From: Helianthus annuus
Lineage: Eukaryota; Streptophyta; Magnoliopsida; Asterales; Asteraceae
Direction of reading: 5' to 3'
Assembly (NCBI RefSeq): GCF_002127325.2
Contig: NC_035435.2
Span: forward strand, 14,143,893-14,207,892
DNA length: 64,000 nucleotides
The position numbers and the translations under genes were made by a program. Below the pieces are notes generated by a model. The model had not been told where the DNA came from, did no database searches, and saw nothing but the letters and a program-made list of their open reading frames with translations. Of the stretch, positions 20,074 to 33,280 are shown one piece after another (the stretch's first letter is position 1; the number at the start of each line of letters is the position of its first letter).

Positions 20074-20507
20074 AGCAATCATTGAAAATGCTTCTTGTGA
20101 AAGATCAATTTGGTTGTCTGCACATCCTGGACAAAGATCAACAGCTGTAACGACAATCGATTTTCCAGTGCAAGGGTGCGGAACGCCAGCGTTGGTTCCT
20201 CCAGTGCAGCGCACACGGTACCTCTTCCCACATGCACCTTTGTTATCAAACAAACCACCGTTCAGCGCTACAATCATGATGCCACGGTCATTGTAGCCAT
20301 AACATGATGACGCTACAAAATACAAAGATACACTCTTAAAAAAGATGTTACATTATATAAAATATTTTTGTTTATTTGTTGTTATGTCAGTGTGCTTACG
20401 AACGTAGGCAGGAGTGTAGAAAGTGGCTTGACCCCTAATTGCATGAGCAACAGAGGTAAGACATGTGAGAATGGCGATCAAGATGAGAGCTTTCTCACAA
20501 AACCCAT
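20065..20507 (-). pseudogene. EG45-like (expansin/natriuretic-peptide-like) gene, truncated and frameshifted
   Basis: Secreted double-psi beta-barrel family. Exon 1 (from the ATG at 20507 to 20400) encodes a hydrophobic signal (ALILIAILTCLTSVAHA) and GQATFYTPAYV. A canonical intron (20313-20399) follows. Exon 2 reads PSSCYGYNDRGIMIVALNGG, ACGKRYRVRC, GVPHPCTGKSIVVTAVDLCP and IDLSQEAFSMIAN. The ATG is one base out of frame with the signal, implying a 1-bp indel. The 3' end is cut at 20073 by gypsy sequence, so roughly the last 15-20 residues are missing and the stop is element-derived. A matching TATA box lies upstream. Family members act in the apoplast; this copy is presumably dead. Confidence 0.85.
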
Positions 20508-20580
20508 TTTTGTTATGGCTGTCTCTAAAAACCCTAAATTTCGTTTGTGTATTGGTGAAGAGAGGAGAAAAATGGTTTCC

Positions 20581-20588
20581 ATTTATAG
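20581..20588 (-). promoter_or_regulatory. TATA box of the EG45-like gene
   Basis: Minus-strand CTATAAAT about 75 bp upstream of the ATG at 20507, consistent with a once-real promoter. Confidence 0.5.
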
Positions 20589-20879
20589 CCGAAAAAACTC
20601 TAATTTGAACCCCATAAGATATGCCAAATTTTGTTTGTAATCGATATAATGCGTACAAAACATGTAATTCGTCAGCTATTCGTGAATAAAAAATGCTTTA
20701 GCTTTATTTATGCATGTGTTCTATTTTGTTTCAAGCTAACCATTGTTTGACCTATTTTAAATAAATGAGTGGGTTATGTTCATAAATCTTATATTCGTAC
20801 ATAAGGATAAAAATAAGCGGATTTTAATATCTTCTAAATTTTATAAATTTGAAAGAAAACAAAATATGTTACATTGATC

Positions 20880-23611
20880 GAAAGCTAGAAAACAAATATT
20901 GCTACCGATGTTGACGTTGTTTTGTAGCATTAGGATCATGTATGCCCTCATCGGCAGAGATTGGCTTTCTTTTTCTGTTGAATAGCTTTGGTTGTGATGT
21001 AGGAAAGGTGAGAGCAGTGGTGGATGGTTGACTAACAGTGGTTGAAACAACTGGTGTCTCAACTGCTGTTGTCACTACAACTACTGATATATCAGCAGAT
21101 GTCTTCTGCTTTTGAGCAGGGGTTGGTGATGAGTGGTTGACTAACAGCAGTTGAAATAACTGGTGGTTCGACCACTGTTGCCATTACAACAGATGTTGTA
21201 ACATCTGTTGTCTTTTGCTTTTTGGTAGGAGGTGATGATGGGGTGGCAGATTTTGATGGTGATGATGGTTTTGGTGCTGTAGACACAGATGGTGGTGGAG
21301 CAGTAGTTGTGGTGGTGTGTGGTGATGTTGTGTGTGTTGATACTGCAGTTTTAGTTTGGCTATTTTCTGGCTCCACATATATACCATCATCAATTCCCTT
21401 TTTCTTCCACTTGATCTTCTCCCCCTTTTTGGCATTATCTGAGAAGGGTTCGTTCATGAAGAGAACAGTGGAGGGAACTTTTCCGGAGGCACTTTGAATG
21501 TGAGCTTTGATAGCTTTGATATCTGCTTGGGTATCTTTGAATCTTGATTCCACCATATTTGTCAGCTTTTGAACATGTATAGCATGCTGCTGATCTGCCA
21601 TATATTTTTGTCTTTCCTGCAGTGGTTGGAATAAGTTCCATAACTCATTTGCAGTAGGTGCCTGTTGAGCAGGTGCTTGAGCAGGAGGAGCAGTAGATTG
21701 GGCTTTCTGAGCTTTTAACCGCTGCTGCACCATATCTTTTATTTCAGCAACTGAGGTTTCAAGGTTTTCGACCCTGCCCGTCAATTCCTGATATTTTGAA
21801 TCATCTCCTGAATTAACAGGATCATCTGAATCCCCACCAGCAGTGGTTTTACCAATGTCTGACTTAGGAACAGAGTCCCAAAAATCAGCCGTTGATGCCC
21901 CTTGTTCTTGGTACTAGGACTTCTTTCTTCAGCACTTGATAACCTTTTGATGTTGCCAGTAGTTAAAACAATCTCACTGGTGGTTCTCAGTGGTGTTATT
22001 GAAGAAATTGCCTTCAAGGGAGTCTTATGAATGTAACCACTGTCCAAATGCAAACCAGTGGGTTCAACATTTGTAGTGGTTGCTCCACTTGAACTACTGA
22101 CAGGAATCCACTTGAACTACTGACAGGAATTACTTGTAATTCCTGCAGTGTAACCTCCTCAGTTGTTGCTGGGATAACAGAAATGTCAACATCAGACCCA
22201 GTCACTTGTTGAAGTATACTCTCAGTGATAGGTGTTTGAGAGGAACTGGTTTGTGTCTGAGTAACATCAGCTGCATGCAACAAGGGTATAGTGGATGGTG
22301 GTATTATGTGGGGTGAGGATAAAGGAGTTAAAAGAGAGATGTCATTGGGATCAGGACTGTGGAGGATGGATCCGAGTGGGTCCAGAGCTTCATATTGTGG
22401 GTTCCCTGTGCTTACAACATGATTCTTTTGTGAGGATGCAGGAGGAGTTTGAGGCAAGGGTTGAGATCTTTATTCCATCTGCTGTGAGGAAGTAGCAGCA
22501 GTGGTTATTGGTGACTTTTGTGCTGTCACTGGCATTGACTCTGGGATCTCATCTTCCAGAGTTGCCTTTGGTTTGGGTTTGGTGGGCTTTCTGGTTGTTT
22601 TCTTTTTGGTTCTTTTTGTGGTGGCAGGTGTGGGTTTCAAAACAGTGGGTGTGCTGCTTTGATCACCTGGAGCAGTGGGCTCAGCAGCAGATACCTGAGG
22701 AGCAGTTTCATCTGGTAAATTCTGCTCAGGCACCTTTGCTTTTGTTTTTATTGGTGCCAACATTCTAGAGAATGTTTCAGGTGTTAAACAGTTTATTTTA
22801 AAAGAAGCACATTTTTTGGGTAAATCTGCATCTTTCTCTACAAATTTTTGTTCAAAATAGTAGCTTAAAAATCTTGGAAAGAGCAGAAATGCCTTATTAT
22901 CAACGTTTTTTTTACCAAATCATCAAATATTTCCTGGGAGTAATTAAAGTTTTCATTGTTTAAAATTGCATACCCCAGGCATTGAATTTTTGTTGGTATT
23001 TCATTAAAAGACGTTGTTTTATTAGAAACACACAGTGTGAAACAAAAATCTGGGTGCAGAAGGGAAATAACCCTTTTGTAAGGTATCCCTTTTTGGTTGC
23101 TCTGCATAGCCCTTGTTCATGAAATCTTTTTTCAACTCGGTTTTAGAAAATGAGGTTTACCTTTCAAGTCATCGAGTTTGAAGACTTCAGAAATAGATTG
23201 TGGAGAGATTTGAACCTTCTTACCCTGTATCGAGGAGTTGATGGCTGTGATGATGTCTCCTTGTTTTTCAAGGGTGGCATTTTTCCAGAACTCTCTCTGG
23301 GTTTGAAGATAAATGGGAGCGTCTGCTATTAACAAAGTTTTATACTTTGATGCAGATAGGGTATCAATGATGGAGTCGAAGGTGTTGTCAGTTGTGGGTT
23401 TTATGAGTATACACACATAATTGTGAGGGGCTTTGTAACGGATTTCTGTGGTTTCAGCGGCCATTTGAGTGGCGTCTGTTGGGGTGGAGAAAGAAGATGG
23501 TTTTGATTTTGACTTCGATTTTGGTTTCCTCATTTGTGATGAAGAAGATCGAAGAAATTTTTTTGTGAAGAAGAGTGGGAAACTGTTTGAGAAGAGAATT
23601 TTGGAATTCAA
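20880..23611 (-). pseudogene. Decayed Copia additional ORF (Asteraceae type)
   Basis: One long minus-strand coding region broken by frameshifts. N-terminal part (23611-23132): basic PKSKSKSKPSS stretch, then YKAPHNYVCILIKPTTDNTF and LLIADAPIYLQTQREFWKNA. The middle (23107-22865) includes NKTTSFNEIPTKIQCLGYAI. A long Pro/Thr/Ser-rich and Lys-rich part follows (22763-22014), then a Gln-rich segment with heptad-like spacing (VENLETSVAEIKDMVQQR, about 21784-21700) and a Thr-rich tail. I recall this protein as an extra ORF of Asteraceae Copia elements; function unknown. It lies on the same strand as the primer site and LTR at 25600-25935. No gag-pol lies between, so the element is internally deleted. 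Confidence 0.6.
22084..22132. repeat. 23-bp tandem duplication
   Basis: CCACTTGAACTACTGACAGG plus AAT occurs twice in direct succession inside the decayed ORF and shifts its frame. Confidence 0.8.
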
Positions 23612-25599
23612 TTCGACAGTGAAACCCTGTTTGGGGTTTAATCAGGGGTTTATTTTAGGGAAAAAGTGAATGCTGATGTGGCGGCGGTTATAATGATCTG
23701 ACGGCTAAAGACTGACCACGTGCCAACCCCTGATGAAAGAGTAAATAATGGAGGACAGTTGTTTTGAGGGCCACTGATGAAGCAAATATCAGTGGTTACA
23801 ACGGTAATAAATGAAGCAGTGGGTGATTTTTACCATCAGTGGATGCTTTTACTGCATCAGTGGATAGCATATCAGTGGATACATCATTGATTTTGAACAT
23901 CAGTGCTTATCAAAGGACATGAGGACAGGGATTGACTTTCAGCAGTGGACAGCCATTAGAGAGCAGATGTTGAGGCACGACAGCAGTTTAAGGGAGAACA
24001 GTGGTAGGAAAATGAAGACCATTAGTACAACAACTGTTAGTGCAGCAATGTTCTAACTTTTGACAAATAGTTTTAACATCTGCTTGATCAGATGTGGGTA
24101 TTGATTTTGCCTTGTGTAAACACAATATCATATCCAACATCTGTTTAGTTTCAGAAATGCTATACTCAACAATTTACACTTTGGATGTAAATTCTCAAGT
24201 TTAAATTGCCAGAAGTTATCTCAGAAATCTTTGTTCAAGGCTTTGCCACATGTTCATTATTCCTGACAGTGGTTTAGCATCCCAGAGATGAAGACTTTTC
24301 TACTAAGGCTACTCATTTTATGTCTAACTATTTCAATTAGAATATGAGTATCTTAGTATTTTAAAATCATTTTACAATCAATTTGCAATCAATTTTTGAT
24401 CAGTGACAAACGAACTTGAGCTTAACATGACTATGACATGTGTGCCATTTCCTTTTGATCAGATTTAGGGATACAAATTTCACACAAAAATAAGGAAATT
24501 ATATCCTGACTGGTGAGGAAACTTTTACTATCAAAAATGAGTATAAGTCCAAAATATATTACCAAAAAAAATATTGAAGTAATATATCTGGTTTTATTTG
24601 AGAAAAACACCTTAAGAAATAGTTAAAGGATGTTTTGAAAGTAACCTCAAAAGGATCTGACAGCTTTTCAAGTAAGAACATGATCATATCATTCTCAAGT
24701 TATTTTGACCATTGTTTAGGGTCATTTTCTTGACAATTGATTGTAAATACTTCTTTTAAGGTCAAGCACTGGAGATGCCATTGTTACCTGAACGATTCCT
24801 ATATTTGATGAAAGCACACAGTTACATGATGACCACTGTTTACCAAACTTTGACCTCATAAGTGTTTTATGCTTATACTCTTTTTCTTTTGGCTTCAAAA
24901 GTTTTGAGGTAAGCACACTTTTGAGTTTTGTTCATTTTCTTCTTCCCTTTTTACCCTTCCCATTCATAAGTAATAAATTACTTACTGGGAGGTTTTTATG
25001 TAAGAATCCTCAATCCAAAATCATTTTCAGCAATGTTTTGAGAGATCTGGCTACATTTGTACATGTTTTATTACCAGTTCTCACATTACATATGATTTGG
25101 ATAGTTTTGACCCCAGATTTTCTTCATGTGTTTTAACAGAGTTGATTTGGTCCTATTGAGGATTCTCAACCTGCCTTTTAACACATAAGATTTCATGACT
25201 AAAGTATTATTTCCCTCTTTCTAAGTTAGCAAAACACTAGTGTTTATTATGAACCTAGGTTTTGTTAATCTGAGGTTCATACTTTAGCATAAAACATGAT
25301 GATATCATCACAAATTTCATAACAATAGTTGAAATCAATTTTGAATGAAGATATATCATAATTACCAGATAAGTTTCCAGATCTGGACACTGTGAGCGAT
25401 TTGTGCATGATATCACCTATTGTTTGAAATTTGTGAATCTTATGACATCTTGGTTGTTTTACAGAGAATCAGATTCATCATTTTGAACATGATTTCACCT
25501 GCTCTGTTTTTCAACTAAATACAATCAACCTTAGTATCAATGAATTTTGAGCTTAACTGTTATGTCAAATTGATTGTTAGATCGAATTTGACCGTCCAA
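23612..25599. other. Leader region of the minus-strand Copia element, no gene seen
   Basis: AT-rich, only short random frames. It lies between the primer site and the additional ORF, where gag and pol would be expected. Confidence 0.5.
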
Positions 25600-25611
25600 G
25601 CTCTGATACCA
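25600..25611 (-). promoter_or_regulatory. Primer binding site, initiator tRNA-Met type
   Basis: Minus-strand TGGTATCAGAGC just inside the LTR end (CCTAACA). Confidence 0.8.
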
Positions 25612-25613
25612 AT

Positions 25614-25935
25614 TGTTAGGATCGGAGGGACATGTTTATGCTTGTTTGTAAGATTTTGACAAATCAATGGATATAAAACAATGTAAAGTGCAGCGGAACT
25701 GAATACAAACTTTATAAACATAATCTAAGAAGAGAATAGTTTGATAAACACATGCTTTCTCATTAAGTTGAATGATTACAAGGAAAATCAAAAGATTACA
25801 AGCATGCTTACAAAACTAAACTGCCTCTCAGCCTGATACCCGAAGGTTGGTTGCACAAGATGAAAGGATTGGACTGAAGAAGAAGAATCCACTCAGTCAA
25901 TCAAATGTAACAGTACAGGGTACTGCTCCATTTAT
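25614..25935 (-). repeat. 5' LTR (partial) of the minus-strand Copia element
   Basis: Begins TGTTAGGATCGG (plus strand). The far end is cut by fold-back MULE sequence at about 25936, so U3 is probably incomplete. Confidence 0.65.
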
Positions 25936-26302
25936 TCATTTTACTAGTATTTGTGGATTTTTCACATTTCTTTAAAAAAATACACATCTATTCATTTTTA
26001 CTATTTTTACTAAAACTTAAACACTGAAATAAACCGTTAAACTAGTAAAAATCTGCGAAAATTAGTACAAATGAAAAAAATTGTATTTTTATTAAGTTTT
26101 AGCAAAAATAAGGGTAAAAAAGTCATTATATAACTTGTTTTTAATGAAATAAATCAAAATGGGTAAATTTGCAATTTTATTAGTTAAAGAAGGGGATATA
26201 TGCAATTTTAATAGTTAAGGGAGGGGATATATGCAATTTTAATTTTAAGTTAGGTAAATACACAATTACGCAGTTTTTTAAGGGGAAATATGCAATTGTC
26301 CC
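25936..26302. mobile_element. Fold-back MULE, truncated copy (loop and right arm)
   Basis: Matches the central and right part of the complete element at 44362-45382 and ends GCAATTGTCCC like it. The left arm is missing. It has the uninterrupted form of the site where copy C carries a MITE (CAAATGAAAAAAATTG). Confidence 0.75.
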
Positions 26303-27008
26303 ATATTTTTAGGATCCCGCATATTCGAATGAGTTTTGTTTTCGTTTTTATTAGAACAATAAGAAAGAAAATTTTGATCAAATTTCTATTTCCTTATATT
26401 TGAGTAATCCATAAGTAATACATACACACAAATAACCATTTGCAAGATTCTTGCAGTGGTGTAATTTTCTTGATGATGAAGACGAGGATCGAATCTTATC
26501 ACTTGCTAAAAACTTTAAAGTTATTTTTAAATTTACAACACTTTATAGGAAGTGTTAAAATGCAATACGGTTTGAAAATGATTACAGTTTTGTATAAAAT
26601 TTGCAATACTTGAAGTGTTGCATTACATCTTTATATGGCATACTTATTTTAGTATGGTGTATAATATGGTTCATATAAACTCTAAAGCAACGATTTTTAG
26701 AAAGTGTTTGCTCGTTAAGTGTTGCTTTAGCTTTATTCTATTGTAATGACATCAGATATGTTTAGTATGGTGTATAATATGGTTCATATAAACTCTAAAA
26801 AAACGATTTTTAGAAAGTGATTGCTCGTTAAGTGTTGCTTTAGCTGTATTCTATTGTAGTGACATCTGATATGTCTAGTATGGTGTATAACATGGTTCAT
26901 ATAAACTCTAAAGGAACGATTTTTAGAAAGTGTTTGCTCCTTAAGTGTTGCATTAGCTTTATTCAATTGTAATGACATCTGATATGTAAGTGTGTTGTGC
27001 CGTCACGT
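26303..27008. repeat. Composite repeat unit, copy B, 5' non-coding part
   Basis: Same sequence as 45383-46088 and, from 26338, as 1514-2183. Ends in the hAT target duplication CGTCACGT. Confidence 0.85.
26650..26988. repeat. Tandem repeat, 3 x 113 bp (unit B)
   Basis: Repeats start at 26650, 26763 and 26876; same array as in A and C with scattered substitutions. Confidence 0.9.
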
Positions 27009-27921
27009 TAGGGGTGTTCAAAAAAATCCGAATCCGAATTATCCGAAATTCGGATATCGGAATTCCAGATATCCGAAAATTCGGATTTGGATTCAGATAG
27101 TGATATTCAATTATTCCGGATAATTTCGGATATCTGTTATCCGAAAAGTTAAATAATATAATATTTATATTATTAAATATATATGATAGATGTTGCTTGA
27201 AAACCCTAGATCTGCCCAAACGCCTTTTATCTTTTCACTCTGTGCCCCCACCTCCTAATGAACTGTGGCTTCTCCTTCGATCTTTGTATGTGTCATTCCA
27301 CAACCAGCTTTTTCGACCACCATAATCATCATTCGAAAACAGGCTGTAACCATTGCCGACCGTAACTAGAATCGTTCGACAACCAATTGAGATTTATGCT
27401 CTAATTATTAGTTTAGGTATTTTGTATCTAAAATCAAATCACGATGTGAGATTATCAATTGTAGTATAATGTGTTTGGTAGAAAGTTGCTAGTCGCAGAG
27501 TTGTTTCATTTTGATTTAATCAAATTTATTTTCGTTGTCTTCTGCAAATTGAGTTATTGAGTGGTAATTCAATCTCAAGGCTTACTTGTTATTTCTAAAT
27601 TTGATTACTGTGTCTGCACGTGGATAAATTGTTGATAACTATGGGTGTTTTTTCAATTTGTTGGTTTGGGAACATGGATTCTGTTCTTGTATGTGGGAAC
27701 AATGTTTTTTTATTTTTTTTTTTTTTGGTTTTGGATATCCGTTTTACTACCAGAATCTGTATCCGAAAATTCGGATATTACCCGAATCTGTATCCGATAA
27801 CTCGGATATTCGGATATCCGAATTTTCGGATATCCGAATTTTCGGATACGGATTCTGATAGTAAAATTAACTATCCGAAATTTTCGGATATCCTTCGGAT
27901 ATCCGGTTTTGAACACCCCTA
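27009..27921. mobile_element. hAT-type non-autonomous element (unit B)
   Basis: TAGGGGTGTTCA ends with duplication CGTCACGT at 27001-27008 and 27922-27929. Differs from copy A mainly in the number of TCCGAATTTTCGGA palindromes at the right end. Confidence 0.85.
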
Positions 27922-27929
27922 CGTCACGT

Positions 27930-28852
27930 GTTATCATGAACATTTTTTCCACATGAGATTTTGATTTTATAATCTTAGTATAGCTGTATAGACAAATAAT
28001 TAAGGATAGAGGAAGTAAGGAAACATAATTATGTAAACCAAAACCAATTAAGTCATCAGTTTTCAGCTTGAAAACTTAATTTGGGTAAAACGGAGTAACT
28101 TAATATGTCCTGATAAGGCGATAACACTCATTTTTTATACTTTGGGTTTTTCGGTTTGAAACGGAAACCAAACTGAATTAGAATGTGGTTTTTGATTCGG
28201 TTTTTCTAGCTTTGAATTTAATTCGGTTCAGCTATTTTGTTTCAACCGTGTTAACATGCAAACCATGAATATCAATAGTTGGAAGTATGAAACTATGATA
28301 CGGGTGCTACAATACTGGTGATAGTCTCGGATGGTTATCTTTTTTATTTCATACACTATTCGTAAAACAAAAGTTTTTTTTTTTTGTTTTGGAACTTTTA
28401 GTTTGTAACCACGTCCATGTAGAAAGTTGACAGATATAACACAACTCGGTTATATAAAATGGGGTTGCCAAAAGGTTTAGAAGAGATCAAAAATTATTTG
28501 TGAAGTTAGAAATGTAAATGTAAAAGTGAGAATTAAAATAGTTAAATAAATTGTTTCAAATAAATTGGAAGGTCCCGGGAAAATGATAAATGTCAACTGA
28601 AAAAAGAGTTTGCATATATGAGAAATCATTAGTAAATTAATTGGTTGTTGATGTTTATACATGGATTTCTATGTGAGAAAAACATAGCTAGTTTGTGATA
28701 CGTTGATAGGCTCCATCTAAATTTAAGAATACTAGTATTGCGTGCGATAACTTAATAAATAAATATGTGTTTAGTTTCCCATTTCGATTTTTATGGTCAA
28801 AGATTGAATTCCGACAAAAATAAATTGTGATGTATATTATCTTTCACACATC
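27930..28852. other. Shared non-coding spacer of unit B
   Basis: Corresponds to 3089-4011 and 46990-47900; no gene seen. Confidence 0.7.
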
Positions 28853-29045
28853 ATGTTTATGTTTGAGGCTCACTTCGATAGGGTGTTTAATAAATTTTAT
28901 GATGAGGGTACTTTTTCGCGTGGGTGCTCATTGTCTTACATTACTCTTATTCCTAAGTCTAAGGATCCGGTGGACTTGGGGGACTACCGTCCTATCAATC
29001 TTGTTGGTATCATTATTAAAGTGGTTTCTAACGTCTTGGCTAACC
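28853..29045 (+). pseudogene. LINE reverse transcriptase fragment (unit B)
   Basis: Same fragment as 4012-4204, with the same breakpoint after VVSNVLANR; one early Asp is His. Confidence 0.85.
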
Positions 29046-31406
29046 GTTGCCGCCAAACGATTTCCGATCCAAGCAATCTCCCCAAGAATTTCGAGTGCAA
29101 TTCCTGGATCCATGATTAGGTTGTCTTCCATCTCTGTCCACAAGGAGGTTGGCATTATTATCCATGCGGTGCCTAAGACAGGGCTGTATGCATACCAAAA
29201 CGGTAATTGCTGCAGTAGAACTCACCCAAAGATACATGTCCTCCCAATGGTTTATCAAAGTCAATCACACACATGCTCGCAACATGTCTTCGAGTGTCAG
29301 GACGGTTCGTTCACTTTGACCGTTTGTACGATGCTCATGTCTAGACGTGAGCCAAGGGTGTTGTGTGCCGCCTGTCATAAATCAAGCATAGATCAAAATC
29401 GAAGGTAACAAAAGTTGGCACCTCGTGCCTAACAGCCGCCTCTCTTAGAGGAACATTCACAGCTGTGGAGACTCGTCAGTTTCCTTGATTGCAAGAAAGT
29501 GTGCCGGTAACGTGAGACAATCAACGATCACAAGGTAATATTGTTTCCATTTCGAGTTGTGAGTAGGCTAGTGACAGAATCCATGGCAGTCTGTTCTCAT
29601 TTCCATATGGGTGTTTCTGGTTATTGATACTCCACCTTGACTTTCCCACAAGTCAAATATCATTCACATATATAGCCAGGTGGGCCTTCATGCCCGATCA
29701 CCAGTACGAGATTTATAGATCCTAATAACTCTCATCAAAAAACCCAGATGGCTAGAATATCAAGGCCGGTGTGCTTGCTCACACAACTTCCCTACAGTTG
29801 TCGTATAATGAGATCCATACTCGTTCCCGGAGGTAGCGAATATCATCCGACCTGCCAAAGGTTGCTTCTCCATGCCCCGCATGGGTTCAACTTGAAAATT
29901 CTCTTCCTTCAGTTCTCGAGGTTGAAAAGAGCGAGTCCGATCAGGTGGGTTAGAATCGATAGTGAGCTGCAAAGCCCGCGCACATTTAAGTTTCACAGTC
30001 ATAATCATCCAAAAGTTCCACCCAACCATGCCATTAACTGATTTAGCTCTTTCGAAACTAGGGTACACGGGAGGCCCTTGTGATCGGTCTAAATAGTGCA
30101 TTCGGTACCATCCAAGTAATGCCTCCAACTTAAACCCAAAGCCCACGGTTTCCACCGCAGGTTGTGTGTCGTGCAGCTCCTCTTCGTAACTCCATTATGT
30201 AAGTCATCGATCACCTTCTTATGTTGCATCTGCGCGTAGCTGGGACTGTGATTCAAACCATCATGGTATACCACTAGATCATCGGTATTCTCGGATAGAA
30301 GCGATGCTCCGTGCATTGCAGAGTTGGGTTTCAAAGGCTGAAAAGACGTCCTCCTGCTTTGTATTCCACGAACACAACACCCTGCTGTGCTACAAGGGTT
30401 ACAGCGGCGCAATTTTCTAAAATCACTCGATGAATCAACGATAGTATCTAGCGAAACCAAGGGATTGCTGTATCCCCACAGGAATCTTTGGTGTCGATCA
30501 GTTTCTAATCAAAACGGGTCTTAACGAAATTCACGTATATTCCCATTTCGTTGGTTATATGACAAAAAAGATACCTCTCGAATCCAGAAGTTACATTTAA
30601 CAAGTCTTCACGCGGAGTGGCTCCTCCCTCAGGAGCTCTAGAATAAGATACAAATGCCGCCCAAGATGTTCCTTCCTCCTGGGAATGATCCAAAACGTCA
30701 TTAGTAAACACGGTCGATTCTTATGGTCCATAAAGCTGCCAGTGTGTTGGTTAACCCCATAGGTCATGGAATACAAAGTCGCAATGGCCGCATTGCGTTT
30801 GATATGCCGTTTTAGGAACATTCTTCCCTTGGACTTCCTTCTAATGATAGTTCGCTCGTTAGTCAATCTTCAAATGGAGCTTGACTCTCGCAGCTGGTCA
30901 ACTAGTTGTTAATACATGGCCGTGGCAAATGGTTCTTGACTGTCACCTTGGTGAGTTCTCGATAGTCAGATCACATACGAAAAGACTTATCTTCACGGAT
31001 ACAACTGGGGCTCCCCAAAGCGAAAACTAGGTCCGACAAAACTCCTGTCCAACAGTCCCAGCAGTTGATTTGACAATTCTCCCAACCCTCCTGGTGCAAG
31101 ACGATAAAAAGTACGAAGAATCAGGGCTGCCTCTGGCGTGAGATCAAACTGAGAGTCTGTCTAATAGTTGTGGAAGTAAACCTGAGAGTTCCTCGAGTAG
31201 CACAACAAAGGAATCACGAACAATTGGTGGATCCTCGATCCTCTTTTCCTTAGCCTTAACATCAGTAACGAGTGCAAACATAGCGGGGTAATCTCTCTGT
31301 AGACACTTCTAGCCTTCATAGCTGAAATGGCGCTCACCTTTGCACCACTCTGACGCTTTAGAACAAATAACGATTCTCCACACAAAACTTTCTCCTCACT
31401 GGTATA
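29046..31406 (-). pseudogene. Ty3/gypsy pol (integrase, RNase H, reverse transcriptase), unit B
   Basis: Colinear with both unit-A pieces but uninterrupted by the CACTA. RNase H is readable in one frame at 30460-30089: LVVYHDG..., KVIDDLHNG, TTHNLRWKPWALGLSWRHYL. The RT C-terminal part lies at 30505-30866 (LILELLREEPLRVKTC; FTNDVLDHSQEE with a catalytic Asp changed). It continues through 31384 toward more upstream RT sequence. A 7-kb LTR element interrupts at 31402-31406 (GTATA), after which gypsy resumes at 38453. The 3' LTR is absent: the integrase end abuts the LINE. Confidence 0.8.
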
Positions 31407-33274
31407 TGATGTGGTCTAAATTATACATATTTTAGATAAATATTTCCTACATTTTTGAATAGGTTTTAGGTTGTTTTTATTAAAATCCACTTGTAGTTGG
31501 TTCATATTTGGATTTTAATGGTTTTAAAAGAAAATGAGCTAAAATGGTTTGAAGATGACATTTAATGGACATTGAGGTTAAATGGAATTAAATTAGAAAT
31601 TAATTATGAAATTAATCAACACATGTTTTGAAAAGAAAAATTCTTACACGTAAAAGAAAAGAAAGGAATGTAAATATAACTCACATTTATTGCCATGACT
31701 TCACTAATGTGTGCATTTAACTTATTTATCTACAGGTAAATATTAATACTTGTGAGGTTAAAACTAAATCAAGAAATTTGGCATCAATGTTAAGGAATTT
31801 TAGTGGGCCGCCAGAACAAAAAAAAATCAAGTGGTTCAGCCATGCATATTTTGACAACATCATATTGGGCTTTGGCATCAAATAAGTGTATTAATAAAAA
31901 AACCTTAAAGCATAATATATATATAGGGGACGTGAGGTGAGGTTCCAGAGATTATCATTGTTTTCGAAAACAGTTGGACAGAAAGCATAGGACGGCAGAG
32001 AGCAAAAGCCAGGGACGATTTGGAGCAATATTATTGTGAAGGAAGCCTTTGAGTTGAAGAGTAGTATCATAATGTCTATTGCTTTCGGTTAGAGAACTTT
32101 TGTTTATTCATTTGGTTTTTTATTAAACTTGAATCTCATGACAATGTTTCCTGAACCCGTTTGCTTGGATTTTATTTATGATTCGTTCTTGACCATTCTT
32201 GGCTAAATTTCTTTGTGCTACCTCGGCTATGGATAATTGTTAGTTTTATTTACGGTTTCTTGGTTATTTAATGTTTTGGCTCATTGTTATGGATAATGTT
32301 TTGGCTCATTGTTATGGTAAAAGTGTTCTAATTTGGGTTCTAATGGTTATGCGTATTTAATAATAAATGGTTTATATTTGTTCCACCATTTCTTGGTTAA
32401 AATTAATTGCGTATTAATTGAAGCTAGGGTTAGGTGATTTCGTTAACTTTGTGTTTTCAATTAAATCTTGTGGTTGCTAGACGTAGTAAACCCTAGGAAC
32501 AAATTAATAAACTATTTGGAAATTAAATATTCTACCATCTTTGAGACCGAGAGGAGATTAGATGTCGGGTTGTCTTAATCATTAGACGGGTTAGGTGTTA
32601 ATTGCACGAGAGTGAATTACCCTAGGTTTTCTTGTGATTTTTAGCAAACCGTGTTAGAACCTAATTAGAGTCACCTCCCCGTACATCCCTTACACTTCCC
32701 GGATGTACCGTTTCTAGTGAGACCGAGAGGTAATCTAGATTTAGGGTACCATAACCTAGTTAGAGAGACCGAGAGGTGATCTGACATTAACCGGTGAGTT
32801 TATACACTTTTCTTGACCCTAGATTGCGACCTGTTTGGAGAATGATCTGCCAGCCAGTTTAGGTCTTGTTTAGTGAACCTTAAGATCCCGGTAGCCAAAA
32901 CTTAGTTATTCCATTCTGAGAACCTGTGAGTGAATTGACATGCATCTTGCCTAGGTAGCCACTTTTCCGTCATCTAAATTCACCTAAATTTGTTCTCTGT
33001 TTGTTTTGCTTTCGTATTTGCTCTCTTATTTAATTTTAGTAGTTAATATAAATCCAAAACACAAATTAAAACCAGTTAAGTATTAGTTGAGTCAGAGTCT
33101 AGTTTAGCGTCGCTAGTGTCTCGTGGGTTCGATACTCAGACTTCATTAGGCTTTACTACGTACGATAGGTACACTTGCCTGTCAGTGGTCTAGCATTTAG
33201 AGAATCTTAGTTTATAAATTTAAAACTAGGGTGTCTAGGTTAGTAGTTTATTATAGACTACATTTAGCACATCA
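31407..33274 (+). repeat. 5' LTR of the 7-kb element
   Basis: Contains about 60 bp (about 31868-31928), including AATATATATATAGG, a probable TATA box, that the 3' LTR lacks. Also has a duplicated GTTTTGGCTCATTGTTATGG (about 32273-32318) that is single in the 3' LTR. Confidence 0.9.
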
Positions 33275-33280
33275 AGTTTT

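Noticed and set aside
21222..21497. Plus-strand open frame rich in Gly/Asp/Val
   Set aside because: Antisense shadow of the Thr/Pro/Ser-rich decayed additional ORF on the minus strand.
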